Assembly (NCBI RefSeq): GCF_014750685.1 | Contig: NZ_JAAXGE010000005.1 | Location: 248,001-312,000 of the forward strand | Reading direction: 5' to 3' | Length of the DNA stretch: 64,000 bases | Origin: Bacteroides sp. GM023 | GTDB taxonomy: Bacteria > Bacteroidota > Bacteroidia > Bacteroidales > Bacteroidaceae | Shown: positions 9,481 through 19,042 of the stretch, one piece after another | Layout: each line of letters begins with the position of its first letter | Position numbering within the stretch: position 1 is the first letter of the stretch | Program-made: the position numbers and the translations under genes | Notes under the pieces: generated by a model | What the model was told of the DNA's origin: nothing | The model's input: only the letters and a program-made list of their open reading frames with translations | Databases searched by the model: none

Positions 9481-9520
9481 AAAAGGTCTGTATTCAAAAA
9501 TGAATACAGACCTTTTTTCT
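9481..9520 (+). terminator. Strong rho-independent terminator after rubrerythrin
   Basis: A perfect 16-bp stem (AAAAGGTCTGTATTCA at 9481-9496 with its complement at 9501-9516), AAAA loop and T-rich tail. It separates rubrerythrin from the nitroreductase gene. Confidence 0.92.
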
Positions 9521-9555
9521 TTATATTTGCTCATCAACTTTTAAATACCACAGTT

Positions 9556-10191
9556 ATGAAAAGAGTACAACTATTGTTAGTTTGTTTAGTGCTTTCGGTG
9601 GCTGCTTTTGCTGCTGATAAAGTGATTAAGTTGCCGCAACCTAATTTGAACCGTACCGGTACGGTGATGAAAGCGTTATCTGAACGTCACTCGACCAGGG
9701 AGTTTGCCTCAAAAGCTCTGAACCTGGCTGATTTATCAGATTTGTTATGGGCTGCTAATGGAATCAATCGAAAAGATTCGGGTAAACGGACTGCTCCGTC
9801 AGCTTTGAATAAGCAAGATGTGGATGTGTATGTAGTATTGCCGGAAGGTAGTTACTTGTATGATGCAAAGAATCATCAGTTGAATCTGATAGCTGAAGGG
9901 GATTACCGGGGAGCAGTGGCCGGTGGTCAGGCTTTTGTGAAATCGGCTCCGGTTTCTTTGGTTTTGATTAGTGACCTTTCCCGTTTTGGAGATACGAAGA
10001 ATGCGCATACCCAATTGATGGGAGCTATGGATGCAGGAATCGTTTCACAGAATATTTCAATCTTCTGTTCTACAGCTAAGTTGGCTACAGTGCCACGTGC
10101 TTCGATGGATAATAATCAATTGAAGAAAGTGTTGAAGCTCAAAGACACGCAGATTCCTATGATGAATCATCCCGTGGGATATTTTAAATAG
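9556..10191 (+). CDS. Secreted nitroreductase-family (SagB/ThcOx-like) protein
   Basis: 211 residues with a signal peptide cleaved near AAFAADK. The mature protein begins with a nitroreductase-type FMN-binding region (RHSTREFASKALNLADLSDLLWAANGINR) and ends with MNHPVGYFK, corresponding to the family's closing vGyP motif. The family are FMN oxidoreductases; the physiological substrate is unknown. Export of a flavin enzyme is unusual compared with cytosolic nitroreductases, but similar secreted forms are common in Bacteroides. A TATATTTG -7 box occurs at 9522-9529 with no clear -33 element. It has its own terminator. Confidence 0.8.
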   Translation: MKRVQLLLVCLVLSVAAFAADKVIKLPQPNLNRTGTVMKALSERHSTREFASKALNLADLSDLLWAANGINRKDSGKRTAPSALNKQDVDVYVVLPEGSYLYDAKNHQLNLIAEGDYRGAVAGGQAFVKSAPVSLVLISDLSRFGDTKNAHTQLMGAMDAGIVSQNISIFCSTAKLATVPRASMDNNQLKKVLKLKDTQIPMMNHPVGYFK

Positions 10192-10230
10192 AGATTGGAT
10201 AGGATTTTAAGAATATCCCAAAGTAATCGG

Positions 10231-10278
10231 AATGTACCCCAATTGTTTCTTATGGACTTTTGGGGTACATTTCTTTTT
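10231..10278 (+). terminator. Terminator between convergent genes
   Basis: A perfect 12-bp stem, AATGTACCCCAA at 10231-10242 with its complement at 10260-10271, then TCTTTTTC. It ends the nitroreductase transcript. A smaller inverted repeat at 10283-10305 may help terminate the opposing DUF1735 gene. Confidence 0.8.
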
Positions 10279-10310
10279 CATGTAATTCCTGTTAATCAGG
10301 AATTACCAGT

Positions 10311-11636
10311 TTAGTATCCGAAGACTGTTAATTCACGAATTGCTGCGGGGGGACATGCATTTCCATAACCTTCCGGGATGACTAGTTTTATATAACGGGA
10401 TGTGGTCGATTTGACATAGTAACGAAATGTTTCTCTGATAAACTCATCATTGAAATCTGAAGCTCCAATTTTTTCCCAATTGTTATTATCGTTGCTGGCA
10501 TAAAATTCCACCCATTTGATATTATTGGCTCGACTGGCTTCTCCACGATTAATCAGGTCAATTTGGGTAATTGTGACTTGTTTTTTCATATCAATGGTAA
10601 TCTCGTAAGGAGGTTCACACCAACCTGCTTCGGATTTAGTTTTGCAGTGCCAGAAAGTAGCTTCATCATCATCAATGAGATTCTCTACCGGATTAGCTGC
10701 TGCAGCAGAATTGCAAGCGATAACTTCCCAATCTGACTTATTTATTTTCTGTCCCTCTTTGACAATACGGAATAAAGTATTACTCTCCTTATCTATAACT
10801 AATGAATTATTGGGGGTACCATTTTGTGTAGCTTCAAGACTTCCAATAGTTACAGGTAATATGTAATTGCCGGGAAGTAGATTATCTTTGAGCAGATAGG
10901 AAGCAGTTGTTTCATTAGTACCTTCCGGTAAAGAGATTTTTGCCGGAGCAGTGTACGAATCGCTGGGCAGTAAGGTGAAATTAACTTTATTACTTGTATT
11001 ATATTGCTCAATCAGAGACAAGTCGTGAGTTAAGTTGCATTCTATATCCCATTTATTCGTAAAAGGTACACTGATATGGACATCCATCTGAGAGGCCTGT
11101 AATGGATCAATATTGAATACTCCTGAGTTTGTGATTTGTACAATGGGTTCCGATACCTGAAATGCCAATAATGAGGCATTTCTTTCAGGGTTGATTTTCA
11201 ATTCGTCAGAAACCAACCGGAGTGGAAGGACATATTGAATCTGGTCATAACCGGATAATTCGACTATCTTTTCTGGATGATAGGTTATATGACCGCACAT
11301 TTCATTTTTATTTAATAAGAGATCGACATTAGTCAACTCATAACAGTTTTCCGGTAACATTTGATAGTTAGTCCTGTCTTCTCTGTTCAGAGAATCCAGT
11401 AAATCAGGATCTATAATGAATTGTACTTTGCCGGACATATCGTTTAATCCGCCTCGTTGTACCCAAAGTTCTGCCTGATAACTTTCTCCTACATTGAATG
11501 ATTTTTGTACATTTAGTGTGTTGATAGCGACTGATGCCAGGCTCTCTGCCTTATCTGCGATTTCAAAGTTTTCATCGCAACTTACTGTCAACATCAAAAA
11601 AAAGATAGTTGCCGATATGGAATATATTTTCTTCAT
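10311..11636 (-). CDS. Surface glycan-binding lipoprotein: DUF1735 plus F5/8 type C domain
   Basis: 441 residues from ATG 11636 (MKKIYSIS). The lipobox VSC is followed by DENFE. Residues about 30-270 contain two modules of the DUF1735 type found in accessory proteins of Sus-like systems. The last 140 residues look like a discoidin (F5/8 type C) domain: VIACNSAAAANPVENLIDDDEATFWH, then ITIDMKKQVTITQIDLINRGEASRAN and FRYYVKSTTSRYIKLVIPEGYG. Such proteins bind the target polysaccharide outside the cell next to SusD. It is the last gene of the locus, 33 bp after SusD. Confidence 0.87.
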   Translation of the reverse strand: MKKIYSISATIFFLMLTVSCDENFEIADKAESLASVAINTLNVQKSFNVGESYQAELWVQRGGLNDMSGKVQFIIDPDLLDSLNREDRTNYQMLPENCYELTNVDLLLNKNEMCGHITYHPEKIVELSGYDQIQYVLPLRLVSDELKINPERNASLLAFQVSEPIVQITNSGVFNIDPLQASQMDVHISVPFTNKWDIECNLTHDLSLIEQYNTSNKVNFTLLPSDSYTAPAKISLPEGTNETTASYLLKDNLLPGNYILPVTIGSLEATQNGTPNNSLVIDKESNTLFRIVKEGQKINKSDWEVIACNSAAAANPVENLIDDDEATFWHCKTKSEAGWCEPPYEITIDMKKQVTITQIDLINRGEASRANNIKWVEFYASNDNNNWEKIGASDFNDEFIRETFRYYVKSTTSRYIKLVIPEGYGNACPPAAIRELTVFGY

Positions 11637-11669
11637 CTTTTTTGAATTTAAGTCATGAAACATAGTAAT

Positions 11670-13544
11670 TTACCATCCCGGATTTTGAACGAGTTGCTCG
11701 CTCTTTTTCATTTCATTATCGGGAATAGGATACAAGTACATTTTACGTCTGAAGACGATTGGACTAGCTTCTACTTCTTCATAGAATTTATCTTCTGCTG
11801 CATTCATATTCATACCATGAACATATCCGAACTGGCGTCCTTCTCCGTCTTGATCTGCTATCATCCAACGACGAACATCGAAATAGCGTTGTCCTTCTGT
11901 TGCTAATTCAATACGTCTTTCACGTTGAATTGCAAGTCTTTGTAACTCTTGGTTTCCTGCAATGGCAGGGTTAAGTTCTTCAATATCTACCAAACCGGCA
12001 CGTCGGCGTACTTCATTTAAATAGTTCAGCACGCGTTCGTCTGCAGGATTTACTTCATTGACGGCTTCTGCATACAACAAGTAGAGATCCGCAAGGCGGA
12101 AAATGATAGAAGGACGGAACTTGTTCTGAACTCCCGGAGATTTCATACTGACTTCCCTATTAAATCTTTTATATAACATATAGCCGGTATGGGTATAAAT
12201 GGTACCGCTTAACTCATTAGGACTTCCTTTATGGAATTGGGTTACGTTGTTTGTCACGTGCCATCTTCTGTTCTGGAAAAATACTGTATTGTAGAAACGT
12301 GCTTCCCGATTGAGGAATCGGTTACTGACATTGTTGGCTACTTGAATATCTTTACTTCCGGCTTTGACAGTTTCAGTGTATTTGTCAAATCCTTCGGTTG
12401 TGTATAGTGGAGATTGTGGCAGATAGCTTGTCGGCTGTACCGGAAGACCATCCTTCATATAAAAGTCGTCTACCAGTTCTTGAGTGACGCCAATGCAACC
12501 CATTCCGTTTTGTTCACTTCTCGGAGTACATCTGCGATCGAACATATCATTTGTCATTCCACCCCATGATGTTGCTGCGGTAGCCCATATGATTTCTCTG
12601 TTATATGTTTGGAAAAGATCGTATATGTCTTGTGAAGGATTGCCTGTATTCAGCAATTCATAGTTACCTTCATCTTCAGCGAACTTCATGAAGTCTTCCA
12701 AGGCAGCAACTGCCTTATTCCATTTATTAGGATCTTTATCCGGGAAAAGTCTTGTTCCATCCAAATTGGTTGTGGAGAGTGCTTCTTTGTATTCACCATT
12801 GAATAACTTACTGGCTGCGTACACCCACATTTTGGCTCTTACAGCCAAAGCTACACCTTTGGTCGGCCATGCATTGTGTTGGTCGTCCTCGTGTAAGGCT
12901 TTTTGTGGCAACTCGTGGGATACTGCTGTTAATTCCTCGTCTAAATAGCTGATTACTTCGTCTATAGTATTACGCGGTAAATCCAGATTGTCATCTCTTT
13001 CGAGGATGGCATCCTTTATTAAAGGGATGGCTCCATACTGTTCGAAAAGCAAATAATGATAATATGCTCTCATGAATCTCACATTTGCTCTCATTTCTGC
13101 AAGCTCTTCTTCTGTCAGGACATCGACATGAGTACCGTTTGCGGCTATGGGTTTGGCATATGTTAGAAATATGTTAGCTTGTCTGATTTCTTTATAGCAC
13201 ATATCCCAACGATGGAAACTCATATTGGATGCGTTTTTATCTGTTTTATTGTAAAGTTTTGCGTCTCCATATCCGACGGTCAATTCATCACACATACCTG
13301 CCCAGGGATTTTTAAATCCTGTGATACTTCCGGCAGCTGCGGTAATCCCGGAATAATCAGGAATAGAGGTGAATATGTTGGCATACCATCTCTTTGTATA
13401 AGCTACATTGTCGAAAACCTCATCCAATGAGCGAAGGTTTCCGGCTAACTCGTCAGATACGTTCAGATAGTCGCAAGAATAAATATTGCACAATGCAAAG
13501 GCGGCTATCAATATTTTCTTATATAGTTTCTTTATTGTTTCCAT
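11670..13544 (-). CDS. SusD/RagB-family outer-membrane nutrient-binding lipoprotein
   Basis: 624 residues with lipobox NIYSC followed by DYLNVSDE. It has the SusD N-terminal TPR-like region (VRFMRAYYHYLLFEQYGAIPLI) and the C-terminal signature LADLYLLYAEAVNEV, EVRRRAGL, RERRIELATEGQRYFDVRRW. SusD lids the SusC barrel and captures the oligosaccharide. It begins 15 bp after the SusC stop and is co-transcribed with it. The Trp- and Tyr-rich central part is typical; the ligand cannot be read from sequence. Confidence 0.95.
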   Translation of the reverse strand: METIKKLYKKILIAAFALCNIYSCDYLNVSDELAGNLRSLDEVFDNVAYTKRWYANIFTSIPDYSGITAAAGSITGFKNPWAGMCDELTVGYGDAKLYNKTDKNASNMSFHRWDMCYKEIRQANIFLTYAKPIAANGTHVDVLTEEELAEMRANVRFMRAYYHYLLFEQYGAIPLIKDAILERDDNLDLPRNTIDEVISYLDEELTAVSHELPQKALHEDDQHNAWPTKGVALAVRAKMWVYAASKLFNGEYKEALSTTNLDGTRLFPDKDPNKWNKAVAALEDFMKFAEDEGNYELLNTGNPSQDIYDLFQTYNREIIWATAATSWGGMTNDMFDRRCTPRSEQNGMGCIGVTQELVDDFYMKDGLPVQPTSYLPQSPLYTTEGFDKYTETVKAGSKDIQVANNVSNRFLNREARFYNTVFFQNRRWHVTNNVTQFHKGSPNELSGTIYTHTGYMLYKRFNREVSMKSPGVQNKFRPSIIFRLADLYLLYAEAVNEVNPADERVLNYLNEVRRRAGLVDIEELNPAIAGNQELQRLAIQRERRIELATEGQRYFDVRRWMIADQDGEGRQFGYVHGMNMNAAEDKFYEEVEASPIVFRRKMYLYPIPDNEMKKSEQLVQNPGW

Positions 13545-13559
13545 ATTTTATAGATTTAA

Positions 13560-16500
13560 TTAGAATGTGAAGTCTATTCCTAAGGTGAAGGTGCGATTTT
13601 TAGGATATACGTTTCCTCCATTTGCATTTCCTGCTTCCGGATCAAAATACTTAAGGTCATCCCATAAAGCAAGATTATATCCCATTACATAGATTCTGGC
13701 TGCCTGAACATTAAATTTCCTCAGGAATTGTTTGGGCAGTTGATAACCGAATTCCATGTTTTTTAATCGTAGGAAACCACCATTGCGTAGCCACCATGTA
13801 CTTGCTACCTGATTATTGGCATTGTTGGCATTGTCTTTATGTAAGCGTGGCATTAATACATTTTGGCTTAGGTTACTTTCAGTCCAACGGTCTAATGCGA
13901 AAGTACGATAACTGGATTGGTCGACTCCCCATGCAAATGGATACCAGCCTTCCGGAGTATTTCCTCCCAATAAGACAGAGCAGTTTCCGGTACCTTGGAA
14001 GAATACGCTGGCATAAAATCCTTTATATTCGATATTTAATCCAAATCCGTAAACGATTTCCGGTACAGTAGGATGTCCTACTCCTACTACCTTGTCATAG
14101 GAGTCGATTACCCCGTCACCGTTCACGTCTTTATATTTAATGTCACCGGGGCCGAGTAATCCACCCAGGGTACTTTGGGGTAATTCAGGACGTAATGTAT
14201 AATTTTCAATACCGTTGCTGTTTTTGCTAATGATGAAATCATCCTTTGTGTATAAACGTTCGGCTATATAAAGGTTATTTTCGTTAATTCGTTTACCTGT
14301 CCGTTCCATCCATGGATATTTCTGAGGTAACTCATCATATTCCTTTATTTTATTCCTTGCGAATGTGAATGTACCTCTTGCGCTGAGTTTTACCTTTCCT
14401 ATTTGATGGTGTGCGTTCAATGACATATCTATACCATGGTTGGATACGACTCCATAATTGGCATATTGGTTTACACGAAAGCCACTTAATGTTGGTGTGG
14501 TTTTTCTTTGCATCAGGATGTTGCTTCTCTCGGAGCGGAAATAGTCGAATACAATGTCTATTTTATTGTTGAAAAGTCCTAAATCGAATCCATAGTTTTG
14601 TTTCTTCTCAATCTCCCAACCAATATTCAGTGTTTCTGGAAATCCTTCGATGATACCTTGTCCTAAGGAATTTGTACCTCCGTTACTCCCTATTCCTTGT
14701 GACCACGAACCTGCATTCATAGAATAAGTCGGGCGATAAATAAAACGGTCACTGGTCGTATCATTACCTGTTTTACCAACAGAAGCCCTTAGTTTGATCT
14801 TATTTACATAATTCTTTAATACTCCGGGATAAAAATGTTCATTCGATAAATAATAAGCTAGTCCTACAGCTGGGAAGAAGCCGAAACGATGATTTTTGGC
14901 AAATGCTTCTGAACCTGTATAACCGAAATTTCCTTCAAGAAAATAACGTCCGTCAAAAGAATAGCTTACACGTCCAACCAAACCTTGTTTACGATAGGGG
15001 AGAGGTTGGGTTTTGAGTTGTGTTTCCTTTTGCATATATAACAACATGCCACTTACATCGTGCTTCTCTGCAAAAGTGCGTTTGTAGTTGATGGCTGCAT
15101 CAATGTATATTCTTTTTTGCGCTTCAATACCATTGTCCTTCAAATCACTCAAATCCGGTGTTCCTGATACGACTTGGATAAATGTTAAGTTACCGTTCTC
15201 ATCTCTGCCGGTGGCATGATAACGGGAAGGGTTATATGAGCGTATAGATTTGAATGTCGCATCAAAATCATAGCTGACATTCACTTTGGCACTAAGTCCC
15301 TTGGTGATGAAATCGAGTTTTTGTCTGATACCTACTTTAGACTGAATACCTGTTCTCCATTGGCGGGTGTATCCTGAATTCATCAATTGATTGTAGGGGT
15401 TTCTCATATTTGCACCTCGTTCTTGTTCGTAAGTGGCTACTGTTCCGTCACTATATACTGCTGGAAAACAATAAGGAGGAGTAATCAACATGGAGCGGAA
15501 GATAGTGGAAGAGGATTCACCCGGATAGTTTGCTATCAGGTATTGTCCTGCCAGGTCGATAGATACTAGTGTTGTAGAAGTGACATCCATATCAATATTT
15601 GAACGTAAATTGAAACGGTCCAGTCCAATATTGGTATCATATTTTTCAGTCGGATTACCTTTGTATATACCACTTTCTGTATAATAAGCACCGGATACGA
15701 AATATCTGGATCGTGCCGAACCACCACGCACATTCAATGTATATCGGTGATTGTGTGTATTCTTTCTAAGCAGTTCACCGATCCAGTCTGTATCCGGATA
15801 AAGGTCGCAGTCTGTGCTGGTACGAAATTTATCTATTGTTTCAGCACTGAATAAATCGGGCTCTCCATCATTATTTAAAGCTTCGTTATATAGACTTAAA
15901 TAGTCAGCAGAGCCTACAAACTTAGGTAAACGTTGTGGGCTTGAAATGGAGTGTTCTGTCTTAAATGTAATTTTAGGCTTTTCGTCCTTACCGCGTTTGG
16001 TTGTCACTAATATAACTCCATTTGCACCTTCGGCACCATAAATGGCAGTTGCGGCAGCATCCTTTAATACAGAGAATGTTTCGATTTCATCCGGTTCAAT
16101 ATCAGTGATTTTACGAGGAACGCCATCTACTAAAACCAAAGGAGCGGAAGCTGAACTGTTGGAAGCGAATGTACTGATACCACGAATCCAAAATTCCGCA
16201 TCATCGTATCCCGGTTCACCGGAACGTTGTACAGCAATCAGACCGGATACCTGACCAGCCAGATTGTTGGTTAGATTTCGGGTAGGGGCGGCTATTTCGG
16301 AAGGTTTGACCGAACTCATGGATACTACTACACTCTCTTTCTTTTGTTGACCGTAACCAACAACGACTACTTCGTCCAATGCTTTGGTATCTTCACGTAG
16401 ACGGATGTTGATGTTGCGGCGTCCGTTAATCTTGATTTCTTCTGTTGCATAACCTATGAAAGAAACTATAAGAATATCATTCTTATCAGGAACACTTATA

Positions 16501-17009
16501 GAGTATCGTCCATCCATATCTGAGATTCCCCCTAATGTTGTTCCTTTGACTTTTACAGAAACACCAATCATAGATTCTCCCTGTGCATCGGTTATTACAC
16601 CTGTAACTGTCAGCTTGTTACCTTGCTGTTGGCTGCCTGGTTGTTCTCCTTTGTGGAAAATTGTAATTTGTCGGTCATTTATACTATAAGTATTATCTGT
16701 ATTGGCAAATAGCTGATCCAAAATAGCACTTACTTGCTGGTTTTTCACATCAATATTCACTTTACGATTCGTATCAATGATTCGATCCATGTAGAAGATA
16801 ATGTATTCACTATTTTTTTCAATCTCCTGAAAGACTTGTTTCACTGTCTTTTGTGAGGTTTTCATTGTAAATAATGTATTTTGTGAATACGAACTTGTTG
16901 CCATACAATGACCTATTCCTATCAGTAAAAAAGTGAAAAAGAACTTCATAATTAGCAATAATTGTTTTTCTTCAGTCTTTTTTAGACTGAATAACTCGTG
17001 TTTTTCCAT
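13560..17009 (-). CDS. SusC/RagA-family TonB-dependent transporter with STN domain
   Basis: 1149 residues. After the signal peptide (cleavage near SSYSQ) an STN domain spans about residues 45-120, then a carboxypeptidase-regulatory-like domain (about 133-215), the DEVVVVGYG segment and plug, and a 22-strand barrel to the C-terminus ending in FTLGIDFTF. The STN domain is the module that contacts a FecR-type anti-sigma factor, and genes for FecR and an ECF sigma factor lie directly upstream. It imports the glycan bound by its SusD partner. Met21 (16949) is an alternative start, but an extended N-terminus is usual in this family. Confidence 0.95.
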   Translation of the reverse strand: MEKHELFSLKKTEEKQLLLIMKFFFTFLLIGIGHCMATSSYSQNTLFTMKTSQKTVKQVFQEIEKNSEYIIFYMDRIIDTNRKVNIDVKNQQVSAILDQLFANTDNTYSINDRQITIFHKGEQPGSQQQGNKLTVTGVITDAQGESMIGVSVKVKGTTLGGISDMDGRYSISVPDKNDILIVSFIGYATEEIKINGRRNINIRLREDTKALDEVVVVGYGQQKKESVVVSMSSVKPSEIAAPTRNLTNNLAGQVSGLIAVQRSGEPGYDDAEFWIRGISTFASNSSASAPLVLVDGVPRKITDIEPDEIETFSVLKDAAATAIYGAEGANGVILVTTKRGKDEKPKITFKTEHSISSPQRLPKFVGSADYLSLYNEALNNDGEPDLFSAETIDKFRTSTDCDLYPDTDWIGELLRKNTHNHRYTLNVRGGSARSRYFVSGAYYTESGIYKGNPTEKYDTNIGLDRFNLRSNIDMDVTSTTLVSIDLAGQYLIANYPGESSSTIFRSMLITPPYCFPAVYSDGTVATYEQERGANMRNPYNQLMNSGYTRQWRTGIQSKVGIRQKLDFITKGLSAKVNVSYDFDATFKSIRSYNPSRYHATGRDENGNLTFIQVVSGTPDLSDLKDNGIEAQKRIYIDAAINYKRTFAEKHDVSGMLLYMQKETQLKTQPLPYRKQGLVGRVSYSFDGRYFLEGNFGYTGSEAFAKNHRFGFFPAVGLAYYLSNEHFYPGVLKNYVNKIKLRASVGKTGNDTTSDRFIYRPTYSMNAGSWSQGIGSNGGTNSLGQGIIEGFPETLNIGWEIEKKQNYGFDLGLFNNKIDIVFDYFRSERSNILMQRKTTPTLSGFRVNQYANYGVVSNHGIDMSLNAHHQIGKVKLSARGTFTFARNKIKEYDELPQKYPWMERTGKRINENNLYIAERLYTKDDFIISKNSNGIENYTLRPELPQSTLGGLLGPGDIKYKDVNGDGVIDSYDKVVGVGHPTVPEIVYGFGLNIEYKGFYASVFFQGTGNCSVLLGGNTPEGWYPFAWGVDQSSYRTFALDRWTESNLSQNVLMPRLHKDNANNANNQVASTWWLRNGGFLRLKNMEFGYQLPKQFLRKFNVQAARIYVMGYNLALWDDLKYFDPEAGNANGGNVYPKNRTFTLGIDFTF

Positions 17010-17060
17010 ACTTTTATAACGAATTAGATTATTAATATTTAAACGTGTGAGTAATTTAAT

Positions 17061-17098
17061 TTAAGGTCGGGTGATATGTGGGTATTATCCGGCCTTAA
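17061..17098 (-). other. Hairpin in the fecR-susC intergenic region
   Basis: TTAAGGCCGG and CCGACCTTAA (minus strand) form a 10-bp stem with one G-T pair around an 18-nt loop. It lies between the anti-sigma stop and the SusC start in a 126-bp gap where the sigma-dependent promoter of susC would be expected. No T tract follows. It could be a leader structure or processing site. Confidence 0.45.
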
Positions 17099-17135
17099 CA
17101 CTTTCTAAAGAGTCATATTTTCATAGGCTTTCAAT

Positions 17136-18347
17136 TTATTTAGATTTGACATGAATATAGATTTCTCCGTTTGATTTTGTTATTTGAGCTGGGACGGTTT
17201 GAATAAGCGTACGCAATACATCGTCTAGTTCTTCTTTTAAATCTAATTTACCACTACAGGTGATTTTGGTGAGACGCTTGTCGACAATGATTGTTTTACC
17301 ATAATATTTGTTGAGCTTCTTTGCAATAACTTCCAGACTTTCTTGTTTAAACTGATAAAATCCATCTTTCCAGGCTATATATTCTTGTACATCTACAGGG
17401 TGTACGCTAATACCTTTCAGATCATTATATGCAAGCAGATTATTGGGTGTCAGAGTTTTAATTTCATTGTTATTAGTTTTTACTTCTACTTTTCCAGTGA
17501 CAAGTACTACTGTTTGCGTATTCTCATTTTCGTATGCACAAACGTTGAATGTAGTACCTAATACTCGTATGTCTATCTTGTTCGTTTTTACAATGAAGGG
17601 CCGGTTCTCATCATGATATACATCCAAAAAAGCTTCGCCTTCCACATAAATTTCCCGCTTGTTTTCCATAAATTCAATTGGATAGACAACTCGTGAACTG
17701 GCGCTTAACCAAATGCGTGTACCATCAGAAAAGGTAATTGACGAACGTTTTCCGGCAGGTACTATTAACTGGTTGTAGATTTCCTTTTTTTTCTTGTTTT
17801 CTGCTTTTTGGCTAATTGTCTGCGAATTGACATTTAATTTTCCCTGTTGGTTATAATGCAGTTTACTTTCCTTCCCTTGTATAGCTATCTGTTTTTCTTC
17901 GGATAGAATCAACAGAGTTTGGTCAGTAGAGATATTGGGCTTCTTCACTGCTACTATATCAGAAAATTCCATCCGTTGGCTTTTTTGATGAGTATTTTGC
18001 AGATACCATCCGCCTACCAGAAAGATAATGATACAGGCAGCAGCCAAAGTGCGGTACAGGACAAGTCTCTTTCTTTTGTTCTGTACTTCCTGATGATTCT
18101 GTTCTGATATGCATTGCCATAGAGCATCCACTTTTTGTTGAGGAAGATAGGGCTTAGGAATATGCTGAAGCATGTGCAGGAAGTCACGTGCAATGGCTAT
18201 TTCCTTCCCTAATTGCTTATTTTCCCGGGCTAGTATCTCCCAAAAAAGGATACTTTCCGGAGTCGGATGCTGTTCCGATTCTAAAAAATAAGCATCATTG
18301 AGTAATGAGTCTGCTTTATAATTACTATAGTCTATTTTTGAATCCAT
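17136..18347 (-). CDS. FecR-type anti-sigma factor
   Basis: 403 residues from ATG 18347 (MDSKIDYSNY). The N-terminal cytoplasmic part (about 1-100) would hold the sigma factor. One membrane helix follows (VLYRTLAAACIIIFLVGGWY). The periplasmic FecR domain contains SITFSDGTRIWLSASSRVVYP and VEGEAFLDVYHDENRPFIVKT, and the C-terminal DUF4974 module (WKDGFYQFKQESLEVIAKKLN) would touch the STN domain of SusC. Substrate binding to SusC relays through this protein to release the ECF sigma factor encoded 89 bp upstream. Confidence 0.93.
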   Translation of the reverse strand: MDSKIDYSNYKADSLLNDAYFLESEQHPTPESILFWEILARENKQLGKEIAIARDFLHMLQHIPKPYLPQQKVDALWQCISEQNHQEVQNKRKRLVLYRTLAAACIIIFLVGGWYLQNTHQKSQRMEFSDIVAVKKPNISTDQTLLILSEEKQIAIQGKESKLHYNQQGKLNVNSQTISQKAENKKKKEIYNQLIVPAGKRSSITFSDGTRIWLSASSRVVYPIEFMENKREIYVEGEAFLDVYHDENRPFIVKTNKIDIRVLGTTFNVCAYENENTQTVVLVTGKVEVKTNNNEIKTLTPNNLLAYNDLKGISVHPVDVQEYIAWKDGFYQFKQESLEVIAKKLNKYYGKTIIVDKRLTKITCSGKLDLKEELDDVLRTLIQTVPAQITKSNGEIYIHVKSK

Positions 18348-18436
18348 TTTATGCGTTGTTTTATATAAGGACAACTCAAAAAATGGATTCTACTCACTGA
18401 ACTTATGATTTTTTTAAGAAAATCTCTTTTTTATGT

Positions 18437-19030
18437 TTATCTGAAGAAAGTTGCTAAAAGACTTATCCATGCGATACATTCTGATGTACCGAAAGTATCT
18501 CTTACTTTTTGCAATGAACGTTGGAGCAGATTGTAAGCCGACTGATAATTTATATCCATAATCTGACATATTTCGTCGTACTCCATTTCTTCTATGAAAC
18601 GATAATATATAATCTCCCGTTGCCTGGGAGTTAGTACATGAAGTATCCTTTTTATTTCATTGATTTGCTCACGGCGCTCTTCTTCATTAAAAAAGTCGTT
18701 TTCGGCTATATGCTGTTCTTCTATAGAATGAAAATTGAAAACATAGTCTTCTTCTAATCGCTCTTTATTGAACACATTGTAGATACTGTTTTTAAGAGAA
18801 ATCATTAGATATATCTTTACGTTTCTGGGAATACTTAGTTTGTCCTTATTCTTGTATATCCTCACAAAAACGTCTTGTATGCAATCTTTCACTACTTCTG
18901 TGTTAGGAGTGATTTGTAGACCATATTGATATAGTAATTGGATATGGCTTGTATAAAGCCAACTATAAGCTTCATCATTGCCTTCGAGAAAAAGTTTCCA
19001 TTTAATATAACTTTCGTCTTGAATTTGCAT
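18437..19030 (-). CDS. ECF-type RNA polymerase sigma factor
   Basis: 197 residues with sigma region 2 (DCIQDVFVRIYKNKDKL, IYLMISLKNSIYNVF) and region 4 (LTPRQREIIYYRFIEEMEYDEICQIMDINYQSAYNLLQRSLQKVRD). It is the partner of the downstream FecR anti-sigma factor in a trans-envelope switch typical of Bacteroides loci for host-type glycans. Only 12 bp separate it from the upstream sulfatase stop, so sulfatase and sigma factor are probably on one transcript, linking enzyme supply to induction. Confidence 0.93.
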   Translation of the reverse strand: MQIQDESYIKWKLFLEGNDEAYSWLYTSHIQLLYQYGLQITPNTEVVKDCIQDVFVRIYKNKDKLSIPRNVKIYLMISLKNSIYNVFNKERLEEDYVFNFHSIEEQHIAENDFFNEEERREQINEIKRILHVLTPRQREIIYYRFIEEMEYDEICQIMDINYQSAYNLLQRSLQKVRDTFGTSECIAWISLLATFFR

Positions 19031-19042
19031 AGATAATCATTC